From: Chloroflexota bacterium | GTDB lineage: Bacteria > Chloroflexota > UBA11872 > UBA12225 > JAJDUF01 | Reading direction: 5' to 3' | Length of the DNA stretch: 64,000 bases | Assembly: GCA_022826725.1 (NCBI GenBank) | Contig: JAJDUF010000022.1 | Coordinates: 62,001-126,000, forward strand | Part shown: piece after piece, positions 8,028-16,760 of the stretch | Numbering within the stretch: position 1 is the stretch's first letter | How the letters are laid out: every line of letters starts with the position of its first letter | Position numbers and translations under genes: made by a program | The notes under the pieces: generated by a model | Database searches by the model: none | Told to the model about the DNA's origin: nothing | Seen by the model: only the letters and a program-made list of their open reading frames with translations

Positions 8028-11000
8028 CTACAGCACACCGGCATCGGTCAGGCCGGCGTAGCGTAGCGCCTCATCGAGGTCTGCGGCCACTCCGAAAAAG
8101 CTAACCCCCTCCGCCGTTTCGCCGGGCGCCAGCCGCAGCGGGTGATGGACGACGATGTGTGCGCCATCCAACCCCATGTCCAGCGGCCCGATGTTGCAGT
8201 CGTGGCGGCCGGCGATGGCGCAGAGCGTGCGCCCCGTCTCGTCGTTGCGTACTCCCATCCACGTTCCGGAGGCCCTGGTATGGACGCCGTGGACCCGCTT
8301 GGCTTGGCGTAACCCGTTGCGCCGGTAGAAGAGGCGGCCGACCTTGCGATCACCGTCTACCTGCAAGAAAGACTGGAAGTTCAAGTAGCCGTCGTAAGGC
8401 ACCGGCCCATTGGTGAACTCCGTGCGGACGGCGAGCAGATTGGAGTTGCCCAGCGTAAGATAGGAAATACGCAACCGGCTGCCGCGGCACGCCTCGTGCT
8501 CCAGGTCGGCGGTGAGCCGGACGCCGTACCAGCGCACGTCCCCCGCCCCGGTCCTGCTTGTCTCCTCCCAAGCGAACTGCGCCTCATCAAGCGGATGTAC
8601 CGAGCGCCGTGTCCCCGGGCCGCCGATACCGGGATTCAGCCCGCCGTACCACGGATTGAACCAGACGAACGTGCCCGGAGCCGGCCGCGCCGCGTGTAGG
8701 TGCTCCACCGTCCGGCCATCGGCCCGGCGCTCCTGCCAGGAGGCAATGCCGCCCCGATATTCCGGGACGACGAGAAACCGCATCAATCCGTTGTCAATGG
8801 CTATCGCCGCGTGCTCGCCCTCGGTGGTTTCCGTGATCGTCACCGGCTGCCGGCGGTCGCCGCCGCGAATGACGCTCAACGTGCGCCGCTCGTCCCAAAG
8901 CTGGTGCTCGATGGCCGCTGTGAGGTCGTGTGCGCCCGCAGCCCCGTCCGCGAACGTCACGTCGAGGTCCTGGCTCCAGGCGGCCCCGCGCGATAGATCG
9001 GCCAGCGGGAGCGTTGCCGGCGTCACGTCAACGCCGGCACTGGTGGACAGGCGCACGTCCCCGGTGAGTACCCGCTGCCGGTAGCTCGTCAGAGTCAGCT
9101 GCGGTGTCGCCGTTGGACTGTCGAACAGCAGCGGCGCGACGCTGGCCGTGAGCGCCTTGTGGGTACGTGGCGGCTCCTGCCGGGCGGCAGGCGCAACGTG
9201 GCTGCGCCACAGCTCGCGTACCACCTTCCAATCGCCGCGCCCGGCATAGACCACGATGGGCGGTGCTTCGCGCGTCTCGCCGGGCGCCACCTCACCGAGG
9301 TCGAAGTTCAACGATGGCACCGCCCAGGAGACCTCGATGCGCCGGGCGTTGCGCCACACGCATCCCGCTACCAGGCCGTCGGCGTACTCGGCAGTCCAAG
9401 CCTCCGCCCATTGGTCGGGACTGCTCCACTCGGCCTCGGCCACATTCGGAAACTGCATGCGCTCGTCTACGACCAACCCCTCACGCAACGGGAGCGCGAC
9501 ACGCGCGCGGGCGATGTCGTTGCCGTTCTCCACCTGGACCTGGACGGTGCGCGGGACACGCCCGTTGTTCGTGATGCCGTACCAGGCGTGGATGACCGGC
9601 GAGCCGCCGACCGCGAGTTGGCGCCGAAATACCACCCCCGGCCAGGTCTCCGACTGCGCCGTCAGCGTGATAACCACCCGACCGCTCTCCGGCCCACCAC
9701 CGACCACCTCGGCCTCAAAGGTCTTCTGCCCCGACTCCGTGTTCCAGAAGGGTGGCCCGAACGCGCACGATTGCCAGATCAGCTCGCGGCCCGTCGCCCG
9801 GTCCGTCACGGTGAAATACTGTTGGCCCCAACTGCCCTTCAGCGCGGCGCGCACCACCATCTGGTCGCTATGTACGGAGATCGCGTCGTCCTCCCGCTGC
9901 ACCAGCAGCGTGCCGGCCGCCAGGCCGGGCACGGTCAGGCGCTCGGTCCGCGGCGGCAGCGTGACCGCCTCGTCGTCCTCGCCGCCAGCCACCAGGGACG
10001 TTTCGATGTATGCGTTCAGCTGGTGGAGGCCTGCGTGCGTGGCCTGCGGCGTGAGCCGGATTACCGTGCGCCCTTTGGCCGGCAGGTCATACGCCTGGGC
10101 AGCCGTATCCTCCGGGGCCAGCGTGAGGCCGTCGGTCGCTCCGAGCGTCACCGACCCGCGCACCGGCTCGTCGAGCCGATTGGTGATGGTTAGCCAGGTC
10201 GGCCGCGGCACCTCCGGCACGAGCCAAAAACGCTCTTCGAGCGCCACGTCCACCGGCTTGGTTGGTTGCGCGGCTACGGCCAGCGGCACGACCGCGTCCC
10301 CGATGATGGCCGTCGTGCGGACCCGTGGGGATTTGCTGTCTCGCTTCTTCGTGTCGGCAGCACTCTCGGCGGCGACCTGCTGCGTCCAGACCTGTCGGTC
10401 GCGGACCTCGGCCCGCACTTGGAACGATGTGCTCAGGCCCGTATCGGCCTCGGCGACCAGCGTCACCGGCAGTGCGCCGGCCTGCTTGTGCTGTGCCTCC
10501 CACCGGATCGTGCGCTTTCCGCCGAGCGGCACTACCGGCTCGTCGAGCGCGCACGAGATTGCCCACTCGTCGGTTTCCAGCGCCAGCAGACCCCGCGCGC
10601 GGTGGTCAATTGTCGCGCGTAGCTCGTGCCCGTTGCGACGCCAGACATAGGTGAAGACCTCGATCTTCCCCCGCTTTTCCTTGTCGGGATTGGCCGACAG
10701 GTCCCTCACCTGCGTCGCGTACCAATCGGCGCCGTCGAGGAACTCCTGGACCGGCTGGAGCGCGAACAGTAGTGGCAGAAAGTTGTGCATCGTGACGCTG
10801 GTATCGGGTACCCAGAAGAAGCCGGTCTTCTTGTAGAGCGGAATGGATTTCATGTTGCCGGCCCACGTGCCGAGACTCAGCCGCTGGTAGCCCAGCTCGC
10901 ACGTGTGCGCCAGAGCACGCTTGAGCAAATCACGACCGAGACCGCGGCCCTGGAACTGCGGGCTGACGTTCAGGAGGGGAATCCAGGCGGCCTGCGGATC

Positions 11001-11246
11001 ATCGTTGTTGTTGCCCAACGAGCAATAACCGGCCACCTGACCGTCGGCGAAGGCGAGGTACGTCTCGACGAGCCGCTCTTCCGCGTGCTCGCGGCGCACC
11101 CGCTCGGCGGTGTGGGACGTGCCATCCGTCCAACCGCCGGGCCACTCCCCCTCGCTGTCGTTCCACATCGTGGCCACGCCCTCCGCGTCCTCGTCGCGGT
11201 AGGGGCGGATGTGGGGCAGCATAGCCGGGTCCAGCACCGTGAACAT
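8028..11246 (-). CDS. GNAT acetyltransferase fused to a large beta-rich region
   Basis: 1072 residues. Residues 1-160 are a GNAT domain: RPYRDEDAEGVATMWNDSEG, then the acetyl-CoA loop SPQFQGRGLGRDLLKRALAH and IPLYKKTGFFWVPDTSVT. The remaining 900 residues have no catalytic motif I can name. They look like repeated beta sandwiches (alternating T/V-rich strands, PVRGSVTLGATDGLTL, GRTVIRLTPQ). Near the C-terminus there is a segment reminiscent of galactose-mutarotase or glycosidase beta domains (FLVVPEYRGGIASWQERR, FVWFNPWYGGLNPG). There is no signal peptide, consistent with a cytoplasmic N-terminal GNAT. An extended -10 lies 8 bases before the ATG. It may share a transcript with the Gfo/Idh gene. 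The function is unknown. Confidence 0.8.
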   Translation of the reverse strand: MFTVLDPAMLPHIRPYRDEDAEGVATMWNDSEGEWPGGWTDGTSHTAERVRREHAEERLVETYLAFADGQVAGYCSLGNNNDDPQAAWIPLLNVSPQFQGRGLGRDLLKRALAHTCELGYQRLSLGTWAGNMKSIPLYKKTGFFWVPDTSVTMHNFLPLLFALQPVQEFLDGADWYATQVRDLSANPDKEKRGKIEVFTYVWRRNGHELRATIDHRARGLLALETDEWAISCALDEPVVPLGGKRTIRWEAQHKQAGALPVTLVAEADTGLSTSFQVRAEVRDRQVWTQQVAAESAADTKKRDSKSPRVRTTAIIGDAVVPLAVAAQPTKPVDVALEERFWLVPEVPRPTWLTITNRLDEPVRGSVTLGATDGLTLAPEDTAAQAYDLPAKGRTVIRLTPQATHAGLHQLNAYIETSLVAGGEDDEAVTLPPRTERLTVPGLAAGTLLVQREDDAISVHSDQMVVRAALKGSWGQQYFTVTDRATGRELIWQSCAFGPPFWNTESGQKTFEAEVVGGGPESGRVVITLTAQSETWPGVVFRRQLAVGGSPVIHAWYGITNNGRVPRTVQVQVENGNDIARARVALPLREGLVVDERMQFPNVAEAEWSSPDQWAEAWTAEYADGLVAGCVWRNARRIEVSWAVPSLNFDLGEVAPGETREAPPIVVYAGRGDWKVVRELWRSHVAPAARQEPPRTHKALTASVAPLLFDSPTATPQLTLTSYRQRVLTGDVRLSTSAGVDVTPATLPLADLSRGAAWSQDLDVTFADGAAGAHDLTAAIEHQLWDERRTLSVIRGGDRRQPVTITETTEGEHAAIAIDNGLMRFLVVPEYRGGIASWQERRADGRTVEHLHAARPAPGTFVWFNPWYGGLNPGIGGPGTRRSVHPLDEAQFAWEETSRTGAGDVRWYGVRLTADLEHEACRGSRLRISYLTLGNSNLLAVRTEFTNGPVPYDGYLNFQSFLQVDGDRKVGRLFYRRNGLRQAKRVHGVHTRASGTWMGVRNDETGRTLCAIAGRHDCNIGPLDMGLDGAHIVVHHPLRLAPGETAEGVSFFGVAADLDEALRYAGLTDAGVL

Positions 11247-11254
11247 AAACCACC

Positions 11255-11263
11255 ATCATAGCA
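11255..11263 (-). promoter_or_regulatory. Extended -10 promoter giving a near-leaderless mRNA
   Basis: On the minus strand TGCTATGAT ends 8 bases before the ATG at 11246. A start of transcription 6-8 bases after the -10 would fall at or next to the start codon, and no Shine-Dalgarno site fits between. Confidence 0.55.
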
Positions 11264-11345
11264 CGGCCGGCCGGGCGATCTGGTGTGCTCCGTCTGACTG
11301 TGAGTCAGGCTGGGATGAATGGGGTAAAATGGATGGTGGGCGTGC

Positions 11346-11394
11346 CGGAGCCACCACCTCGCGTGGTGTGAAGAGCAACGGCCACCTCTCTTAT
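11346..11394 (-). pseudogene. Decayed duplicate of the glyA 3' end
   Basis: Read on the minus strand this stretch gives RWPLLFTPREVVAPAR, matching the glyA C-terminus TWPPLFTPHEAVAPAL encoded at 12856-12903. By eye about 42 of 49 bases agree, in the same orientation. A stop codon (TAA) precedes it in frame, so it is not part of any gene. The two copies bracket the hydrolase and deoxyribosyltransferase genes. Confidence 0.7.
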
Positions 11395-11443
11395 TCATGG
11401 AAAAGGCCGGCTGTGCGAGCTTGCGCCAATAAGGGGATGCTGG

Positions 11444-12250
11444 ATGGATGAATCGGGGCGCGTAGCAGTGGATGACGGCGTCCAGATCGCCTATACGCTT
11501 CGCGGGCCGCAAACTTCGCCAGCGCTGCTTTTCTGCCCAGGGCTTGGGGCAACGCAATTGGGGTACGCGGCTGACGCCGCCTACTTTGCCGGAAGAGAGC
11601 GGCGGACGCTTACCTTCGACCTGCGCGGCTCTGGCCGCTCGTCAACACCGCGGCAGATGGCGCCAGCGTCCTTCACGATAGCTCGGTTGGCCGACGACGT
11701 TATTCAATTGCTTGATGCGCGCGGGATGCAAACCGTGGATGTCGTCGGCCATTCCTTGGGTGGCGTGGTGGGGCTGGAACTGGTCAGCCGCGCGCCGTCG
11801 CGGGTGCGAAGCCTGATTACATACGGCACGACTTATCGGATCAACTGGCACTGGATTTCCTTGATGGCGCTGACCCTGTTTTATCGGCTGGCCGGGACGA
11901 AACTTCATGCCGCGCTGATCGCTAAGGTGTCCACTTACGAACATACCCGTGCCTTAATAAAAACGATGCTGGCGGAATTTCCGGTATCCGCCAGTAACCA
12001 CATTCGCCGGGGCATACGCAGCTACGATTACCTGGCCACCGCCGTATCGTGGCCCGGCCCAATCCTGCTGATTCGAGGGTCGCTGGACCGAGCAGTCAAC
12101 CGCAGCCTCGGACCGACTCTGGCGGCTCTGGAGCGCAAACCGAACTTTCACTTGGCCGAACTCGAAGGTGCCGGGCACTATACCAACCTCGACAAACCAC
12201 GGGAAGCCCGTGAACTCATGACGCAGTTCCTTGAGCGAAGCAAGCGCTGA
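11444..12250 (+). CDS. Alpha/beta hydrolase
   Basis: 268 residues with a complete alpha/beta-hydrolase layout. The oxyanion region is LLFCPGLGATQLGY. The nucleophile elbow is VVGHSLGGVVGLE, with Ser near residue 107. The acid is in LLIRGSLDRAVN and the histidine in ELEGAGHYTNLDKP. The substrate is unknown; the closest sub-type is the esterase/enol-lactonase-like group. It is transcribed opposite to its neighbours and its base composition looks lower in G+C than the flanking genes. It lies between two copies of the glyA 3' end, which suggests acquisition. Confidence 0.85.
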   Translation: MDESGRVAVDDGVQIAYTLRGPQTSPALLFCPGLGATQLGYAADAAYFAGRERRTLTFDLRGSGRSSTPRQMAPASFTIARLADDVIQLLDARGMQTVDVVGHSLGGVVGLELVSRAPSRVRSLITYGTTYRINWHWISLMALTLFYRLAGTKLHAALIAKVSTYEHTRALIKTMLAEFPVSASNHIRRGIRSYDYLATAVSWPGPILLIRGSLDRAVNRSLGPTLAALERKPNFHLAELEGAGHYTNLDKPREARELMTQFLERSKR

Positions 12251-12286
12251 CCAAGGTTCATTTTGCGAGGAGTGGTATGTCTTGCC

Positions 12287-12320
12287 GGCCCCCCCGCGCA
12301 GCGGGGGGGCCATAGGGGGG
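12287..12320. repeat. Type B hairpin repeat, perfect 11-bp stem
   Basis: GGCCCCCCCGC-gca-GCGGGGGGGCC is a perfect stem with a 3-base loop, followed by ATAGGGGGG. It lies in the convergent gap between the hydrolase and the deoxyribosyltransferase gene and may act as a transcript end. Confidence 0.85.
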
Positions 12321-12343
12321 CCGGAGCACTTTCCCCGTCCGCC

Positions 12344-12826
12344 TCAACCCGCCCGCCCCTTGGCCCAAGGCACCAGGGCCTTGTCGAGTGCGGGAATCTC
12401 GGTGATGGAAGTGTAGTAGTAGCGTTGCCACCCTTGCCGCGGTAGACCGGTGAAGAGCATCAGATTGAGCGGGTATTCTTCGCTGTCGGTGGCCCGGCGG
12501 AAGTCGTCTCGAAAGAGAAAGGTGGGCTTGCCCAATGCTATCGCCATCCCCAGTTCGACCATGACGCCCTCATCCGGTGGCACACCGTTCACCACCGCGA
12601 ACAGCGCGTCTGCCTGCCGCACGTCACGGAAATCCGCCTGGCCGATACGATAGGCCCACCCCGGCAGGGCCGGGTCCTCCTGGTTGTTGCGCTCGAACGG
12701 CTCCCACACCTCCAATCCGAGCGCTTCCAGCGCCGCAATGAGCGGCGGTAGGAGCAGCACGCGCTGTTGCGCCGAAAATCCGTAGGGGTTCGCTAGATAG
12801 ATGATCTTCCGTACAGTACCGGTCAT
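12344..12826 (-). CDS. Nucleoside 2-deoxyribosyltransferase
   Basis: 160 residues. The N-terminal KIIYLANPYGFS strand and loop, the middle QADFRDVRQADALFAVVNG (Asp contacts to deoxyribose) and the DEGVMVELGMAIALGKPTF block with the catalytic glutamate match the family. It transfers 2-deoxyribose between bases, or hydrolyses, in nucleotide salvage or clean-up. The C-terminal half is longer than in the smallest members. It lies 25 bp downstream of glyA on the same strand. Confidence 0.87.
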   Translation of the reverse strand: MTGTVRKIIYLANPYGFSAQQRVLLLPPLIAALEALGLEVWEPFERNNQEDPALPGWAYRIGQADFRDVRQADALFAVVNGVPPDEGVMVELGMAIALGKPTFLFRDDFRRATDSEEYPLNLMLFTGLPRQGWQRYYYTSITEIPALDKALVPWAKGRAG

Positions 12827-12851
12827 GCTCGGCTCCTCAACCCCCGACCGT

Positions 12852-14153
12852 TCAGACCAGCGCCGGAGCCACCGCCTCGTGGGGTGTGAAGAGCGGCGGC
12901 CACGTCTCCTCGCGCTCGCGCCGCTCCACTACGGCGCTCGCCAGATCCCGCACCTCCGCAGCGACCGCGGCTTGCACCGCCTCGTCGTCGAGATTGCGGA
13001 GCACGCGGGCGATCAGCCGGCCAATCGTGCGGAACTCGTCGGCGCGAAAGCCGAACGTCGTGGCCGCCGGGCTGCCCATGCGGATACCGCTGGTGACGAA
13101 CGGCGACTTGGTATCGAAAGGCACCGTATTCTTGTTGGTCACGAGTCCCGCCGCTTCGAGCGCCGCGGCTGCATCCTTGCCCGTCGGCCCGTCGGCAGGC
13201 AAACGGACCAGGAGCAGGTGATTGTCCGTGCCGCCGGAGACGAGCGTCAGCCCCTCGTGGAGCAGCGTCTCGGCGAGCGCCGCGCAGTTGTCCATGACGG
13301 CCCGCGCGTACTCCGCGAAGTCCGGTTGCGCCGCCTCATGGAACATCACGGCCTTGGCGGCGATAACGTGCTCCAGCGGCCCCCCTTGCAGGCCGGGGAA
13401 AACGGCCCGGTCGAGGTCGCGGCGCAGTCCCCGCTCGCACAGCACAAACCCGCCCCGCGGTCCGCGCAGTGTTTTGTGCGTGCTGGAGGTCACGTATTGC
13501 GCGTAGGGGACGGGCGAGGGATGAACACCGCCGGCGATGAGACCGCAGACGTGAGCGATGTCTGCCATGTGCAGAGCGCCCACCTCGTCGGCAATCTCCT
13601 TGAACCGATCATACTCCCAATAGCGGGGGTAGGCGGTGGCGCCGGTGACAATCAGCTTCGGGCGATGCTCACGAGCCAGACGTGCCACCTGATCGAAGTC
13701 AATCCGCTCGGTCTGCGGGTCTACGCCATAGTGAACGAAGTTGTAGAGCTGGGCGGAAAAGTTGACCGGTGAGCCGTGCGTCAGGTGCCCGCCACTGGTG
13801 AGATCCATGCCCATCACCGTGTCACCTGGCTGGAGAGTAGCGAAGTAGACGGCCATGTTGGCAGAGGTGCCGGAATGGGGCTGGACATTTGCGTGTCCGG
13901 CTTGGAACAGCCGCCGCGCCCGACTCCGCGCCAGGCTCTCGACCTTATCCACCCACGCACACCCCTGGTAATAGCGCCGGTTCGGGTAGCCCTCGGCATA
14001 CTTCTGGGTCATCACCGACCCGTTCGCTTCCAGCACGGCCGCACTGGGGTAGTTCTCGGATGGGATCAGTTGAATGTGCTCGCGCAGCCGCCGTTCCTCA
14101 CTGACCACGGCCGCGTACACCGCGGGGTCCTGCCGTTCGAGCGCACTGGCCAT
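12852..14153 (-). CDS. glyA: Serine hydroxymethyltransferase
   Basis: 433 residues, usual length. This PLP enzyme interconverts serine and glycine and charges tetrahydrofolate with a one-carbon unit. Visible marks are IQLIPSENYPSAAVLEANGS, YAEGYPNRRYYQGCAWVD (normally GCE/GCQ), and the PLP lysine in VTSSTHKTLRGPRGGFVL. The folate and C-terminal domain is intact. I take the ATG at 14153, which has GAGGGAG 8 bases upstream, rather than the GTG at 14162. The membrane protein gene ends 5 bp upstream of this start, so the two are probably one operon. Confidence 0.96.
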   Translation of the reverse strand: MASALERQDPAVYAAVVSEERRLREHIQLIPSENYPSAAVLEANGSVMTQKYAEGYPNRRYYQGCAWVDKVESLARSRARRLFQAGHANVQPHSGTSANMAVYFATLQPGDTVMGMDLTSGGHLTHGSPVNFSAQLYNFVHYGVDPQTERIDFDQVARLAREHRPKLIVTGATAYPRYWEYDRFKEIADEVGALHMADIAHVCGLIAGGVHPSPVPYAQYVTSSTHKTLRGPRGGFVLCERGLRRDLDRAVFPGLQGGPLEHVIAAKAVMFHEAAQPDFAEYARAVMDNCAALAETLLHEGLTLVSGGTDNHLLLVRLPADGPTGKDAAAALEAAGLVTNKNTVPFDTKSPFVTSGIRMGSPAATTFGFRADEFRTIGRLIARVLRNLDDEAVQAAVAAEVRDLASAVVERREREETWPPLFTPHEAVAPALV

Positions 14154-14158
14154 GCTCC

Positions 14159-14668
14159 TCACTCCCTCGCTACGTCGTTGGCCCTAGGCCGGCTCGCTTG
14201 CCCCCGCCAGTACCGCCACAGCTCGGCCACCCACCCGCCACTCGCAGCGCCAACCAGGATCAGGAAGTCTCCGAGCAGAATACCCAGGATGTTCATGCGG
14301 GGGAGCACGGACGGGCCGTACTGTTCGACCAGCCGGCCCTCGAAGATGGCGTTCTGTACGGCCCAGCCGACGATGTAGATGATCCCGACGGCGCAGGCGT
14401 TGATCGGGCCGGCAACTCTGGCCATCCACCCGGCCAGCCAACCTCCGATAAAGAGCGCCGCAAACGTGACCAGCGGCCGCACGATCAGGTTGTCGCCGAG
14501 TCCGAGCTTGGCGACGGCGTACCCCAGCCCCACGGACAGGAGATACGCACAGATCGCGCCGGCCACGACCGCCCGCCAGCGAAACGCGACCGGACGTTCG
14601 GGCGCCTCAGCCGACTCCGCTGCTGGCGGCCCGGAATCTGCCTGCTTGGACTGCGGTGCGGAGGCGAT
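14159..14668 (-). CDS. Four-helix membrane protein of unknown function; apparent ATC start
   Basis: About 169 residues with four hydrophobic segments (AVVAGAICAYLLSVGLGYAV, LVTFAALFIGGWLAGWMARV, AVGIIYIVGWAVQNAIF, ILGILLGDFLILVGAASGGW). The layout resembles small YrzE/TIGR04086-like membrane proteins, but I cannot assign it. The frame is open to a TTG at 14728, which lies upstream of a good extended -10 (14706-14714) and would not be transcribed. Inside the predicted mRNA, GAGAGGAG is followed after 8 bases by ATC at 14668 and by no canonical start before the first helix. It precedes glyA and is probably co-transcribed with it. Confidence 0.55.
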   Translation of the reverse strand: MASAPQSKQADSGPPAAESAEAPERPVAFRWRAVVAGAICAYLLSVGLGYAVAKLGLGDNLIVRPLVTFAALFIGGWLAGWMARVAGPINACAVGIIYIVGWAVQNAIFEGRLVEQYGPSVLPRMNILGILLGDFLILVGAASGGWVAELWRYWRGQASRPRANDVARE

Positions 14669-14705
14669 GGCGTGTGCTCCTCTCGTCAGCGGTCTCTTGT
14701 GTCGG

Positions 14706-14714
14706 ATTCTATCA
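14706..14714 (-). promoter_or_regulatory. Extended -10 promoter of the membrane protein/glyA unit
   Basis: On the minus strand TGATAGAAT matches the extended -10. The transcript would begin near 14699 and carry a leader of about 30 bases with a strong GAGAGGAG site at 14677-14684. Confidence 0.55.
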
Positions 14715-15006
14715 GTCCGTCTACGCAAACCGCCCCACTGTCGGACCGTCGTGCTCCCCGCCGCCGACCGTCAGCTCCTCTCCAGCCTAACCGCCGCGGC
14801 GATATCCCGGATAGAGCGGTACAATCCCCCGGAGTGCCGAGTATCGTGACCGACACTGTGCCTGGAGCGTAATGGAACGACCAACGTTTCGACGACAGGG
14901 CTTTGGCTACCATGTCCTTCCGGGCTGGCGGGCCGCCGAACCACCTACTTCAGCACAGCCGGCGGCCGGGCACACCACGCACCGCTTGCCGGTGGAGCGA
15001 AGAGCA

Positions 15007-15891
15007 ATGCAGCGCTTGTGGAGTATCGTCCTGTCCGGGCTGCTGCTGCTCCTTCTCGCCGGTTGCCGCCCCGGTCCGGACTCGCTCGCCACGGCGTCCG
15101 GCACCGCCGTCCCGCAGCCGGCGCAGCCCGACATGATCCTGCTGACGACCACCAGCGTCCGGGACAGCGGCCTGCTCGATGTCCTGGTTGCCGATTTCCA
15201 ACGGCGGACCGGCTACCGCGTCAAGCCTGTCGTGGCCGGCTCCGGTCAGGTCCTGACGCTTGGCGCCAACGGTGCCGGCGACGTGCTGCTGACCCATTCG
15301 CCGGCAGCCGAGACGGCATGGCTCGCCGCCGGCCACGGTCTGGAGCGGCGGCTAGTGATGTTCAACGATTACCTCATCGTCGGCCCCCCCGACGACCCGG
15401 CCGGACTGCGGGATAGCCCCTCGACCGCCGCCGCGTTACAGCGCGTGGCCTCGCAGCGGGCGCTCTTCATCTCGCGGGGCGACCGGTCCGGTACCCATAC
15501 GCGGGAGCGCCAGCTCTGGCAGCAAGCCGGTATCGTGCCGGCCGGGAGCTGGTACCAGGAAAGCGGGACCGGTCAGGGCCAATCTCTCCAGATTGCCTCG
15601 GAGAAGCGCGGCTATGTCCTGACTGATCGCGGCACGTACTTGGTCCAGCGCCAGCGCCTGGCGCTCGTCCCGTTGGTCGAGCGCACCGGCCCGGAGTTGC
15701 TGAACATCTACCACGTGCTGACCGTCAATCCGGCCCGCGGCGAACGAGTCAACGCAGCCGGCGGCCGCGCGTTCGCCGATTACGTCGTCGGACCGGCGGC
15801 CCAAACGCTGATCGCCTCCTTTGGCATTGAGCGGTATGGCGAGCCGGTATTTACCCCCGCCGCTGGCCGTGAAGTAGCCGATCTCCCATAG
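15007..15891 (+). CDS. tupA: Tungstate-type ABC transporter substrate-binding lipoprotein
   Basis: 294 residues from the chosen ATG. That start gives a proper lipoprotein signal, MQRLWSIVLSGLLLLLLAGC, with the lipobox LAGC; the open frame extends 45 codons further but adds no signal. The body matches TupA: MILLTTTSVRDSGLLDVL at the start of the mature protein, DVLLTHSPAAE, LVMFNDYLIVGPPDDPAG, SRGDRSGTHTRERQLW and WYQESGTGQGQSL. It captures tungstate (or molybdate) outside the membrane and hands it to TupB. It is followed by tupB after 77 bp and tupC, forming a complete importer. Confidence 0.9.
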   Translation: MQRLWSIVLSGLLLLLLAGCRPGPDSLATASGTAVPQPAQPDMILLTTTSVRDSGLLDVLVADFQRRTGYRVKPVVAGSGQVLTLGANGAGDVLLTHSPAAETAWLAAGHGLERRLVMFNDYLIVGPPDDPAGLRDSPSTAAALQRVASQRALFISRGDRSGTHTRERQLWQQAGIVPAGSWYQESGTGQGQSLQIASEKRGYVLTDRGTYLVQRQRLALVPLVERTGPELLNIYHVLTVNPARGERVNAAGGRAFADYVVGPAAQTLIASFGIERYGEPVFTPAAGREVADLP

Positions 15892-15912
15892 TGAAGGAAC
15901 GCCCTACCGTAG

Positions 15913-15951
15913 CAAGCGCTGGCTGACGGCTGATGACTGATAGCTGATAGC
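15913..15951 (+). repeat. Short degenerate tandem repeat (GCTGATA-like)
   Basis: Imperfect units of GCTGACG, GCTGATGACT, GATAGCT and GATAGCT follow one another in the tupA-tupB gap. It is a simple low-complexity tract; no role is evident. Confidence 0.45.
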
Positions 15952-15968
15952 TAACAAGAGGGAACGGC

Positions 15969-16667
15969 ATGGAAGTAATCTGGGACGGTCTCCGACAAGC
16001 CATCGCCATCATCCTGAGCGGCGACCGTGAGGTCGGGCAAATTACCTTGCTGTCACTGCAAGTCTCGGCCACGGCGACCGTACTCAGTCTCGTGGTGGGT
16101 ATTCCGCTCGGCGCGCTCCTGGCGTTCGGTCGGTTTCCGGGCCGCCGGCTGGCGCTCGGTGCCGCCCATACCGGCCTGGGGCTACCGCCGGTCGTCGCTG
16201 GCCTGGTTGTGACTATTTTGCTCTGGCGCAGTGGGCCGCTGGGTATGCTCAACATCTTGTACACGCCGGCGGCTATCGTGCTCGCCCAGTGGACCATCGC
16301 CGTTCCCATTGTCACTGCGCTGTCCGCAGCCGCGCTCCAGCAGCTCGATCCCCGGCTCCGTCTCCAGCTCCTGGCGCTGGGTGCCTCGCGCCTCCAGGTG
16401 CTCTGGCTGCTGGCCAAGGAGGCCCGCTTGCCGCTCCTAGCGGCTGCGATGGCCGGCTTCGGCGGGGTGATCTCGGAGGTGGGCGCCAGCATGATGGTGG
16501 GGGGCAACATCGCCGGACAAACCCGGGTCCTGACGACGGCAACCGTCCTGGAGACGAGCCAGGGCAACTTCGACCGCGCCATCGCCCTCTCCGTGCTGCT
16601 GCTGGTTCTGGTCTACACTGTCAACGTAATCCTCACCTGGATACAACAGCGCGGCCGGGCCTCCTGA
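15969..16667 (+). CDS. tupB: Tungstate-type ABC transporter permease
   Basis: 232 residues, five or six membrane helices. The family EAA-like loop lies in LQLLALGASRLQVLWLLAKEARLPLLAAAM, followed by FGGVISEVGASMMVGGNIAGQ, typical of TupB/WtpB-type permeases. It forms the channel for the oxyanion, paired with TupC. A GAGGGAAC site precedes the ATG. It lies between tupA and tupC on the same strand. Confidence 0.92.
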   Translation: MEVIWDGLRQAIAIILSGDREVGQITLLSLQVSATATVLSLVVGIPLGALLAFGRFPGRRLALGAAHTGLGLPPVVAGLVVTILLWRSGPLGMLNILYTPAAIVLAQWTIAVPIVTALSAAALQQLDPRLRLQLLALGASRLQVLWLLAKEARLPLLAAAMAGFGGVISEVGASMMVGGNIAGQTRVLTTATVLETSQGNFDRAIALSVLLLVLVYTVNVILTWIQQRGRAS

Positions 16668-16760
16668 GCCGCCGCTCCGGCTGCACTGTCGTCTCGCCAC
16701 CGGCGTAACGTGTATGAGCCGCCGAGTCCGTAGCGTGTCAACCGTACCCGGACGACCACC

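Noticed and set aside
14872..15006. A longer TupA starting at 14872, or a molybdenum/tungsten cofactor riboswitch there
   Set aside because: The extension would bury the lipoprotein signal 45 residues inside the protein. I could not match the sequence to the riboswitch consensus by eye.
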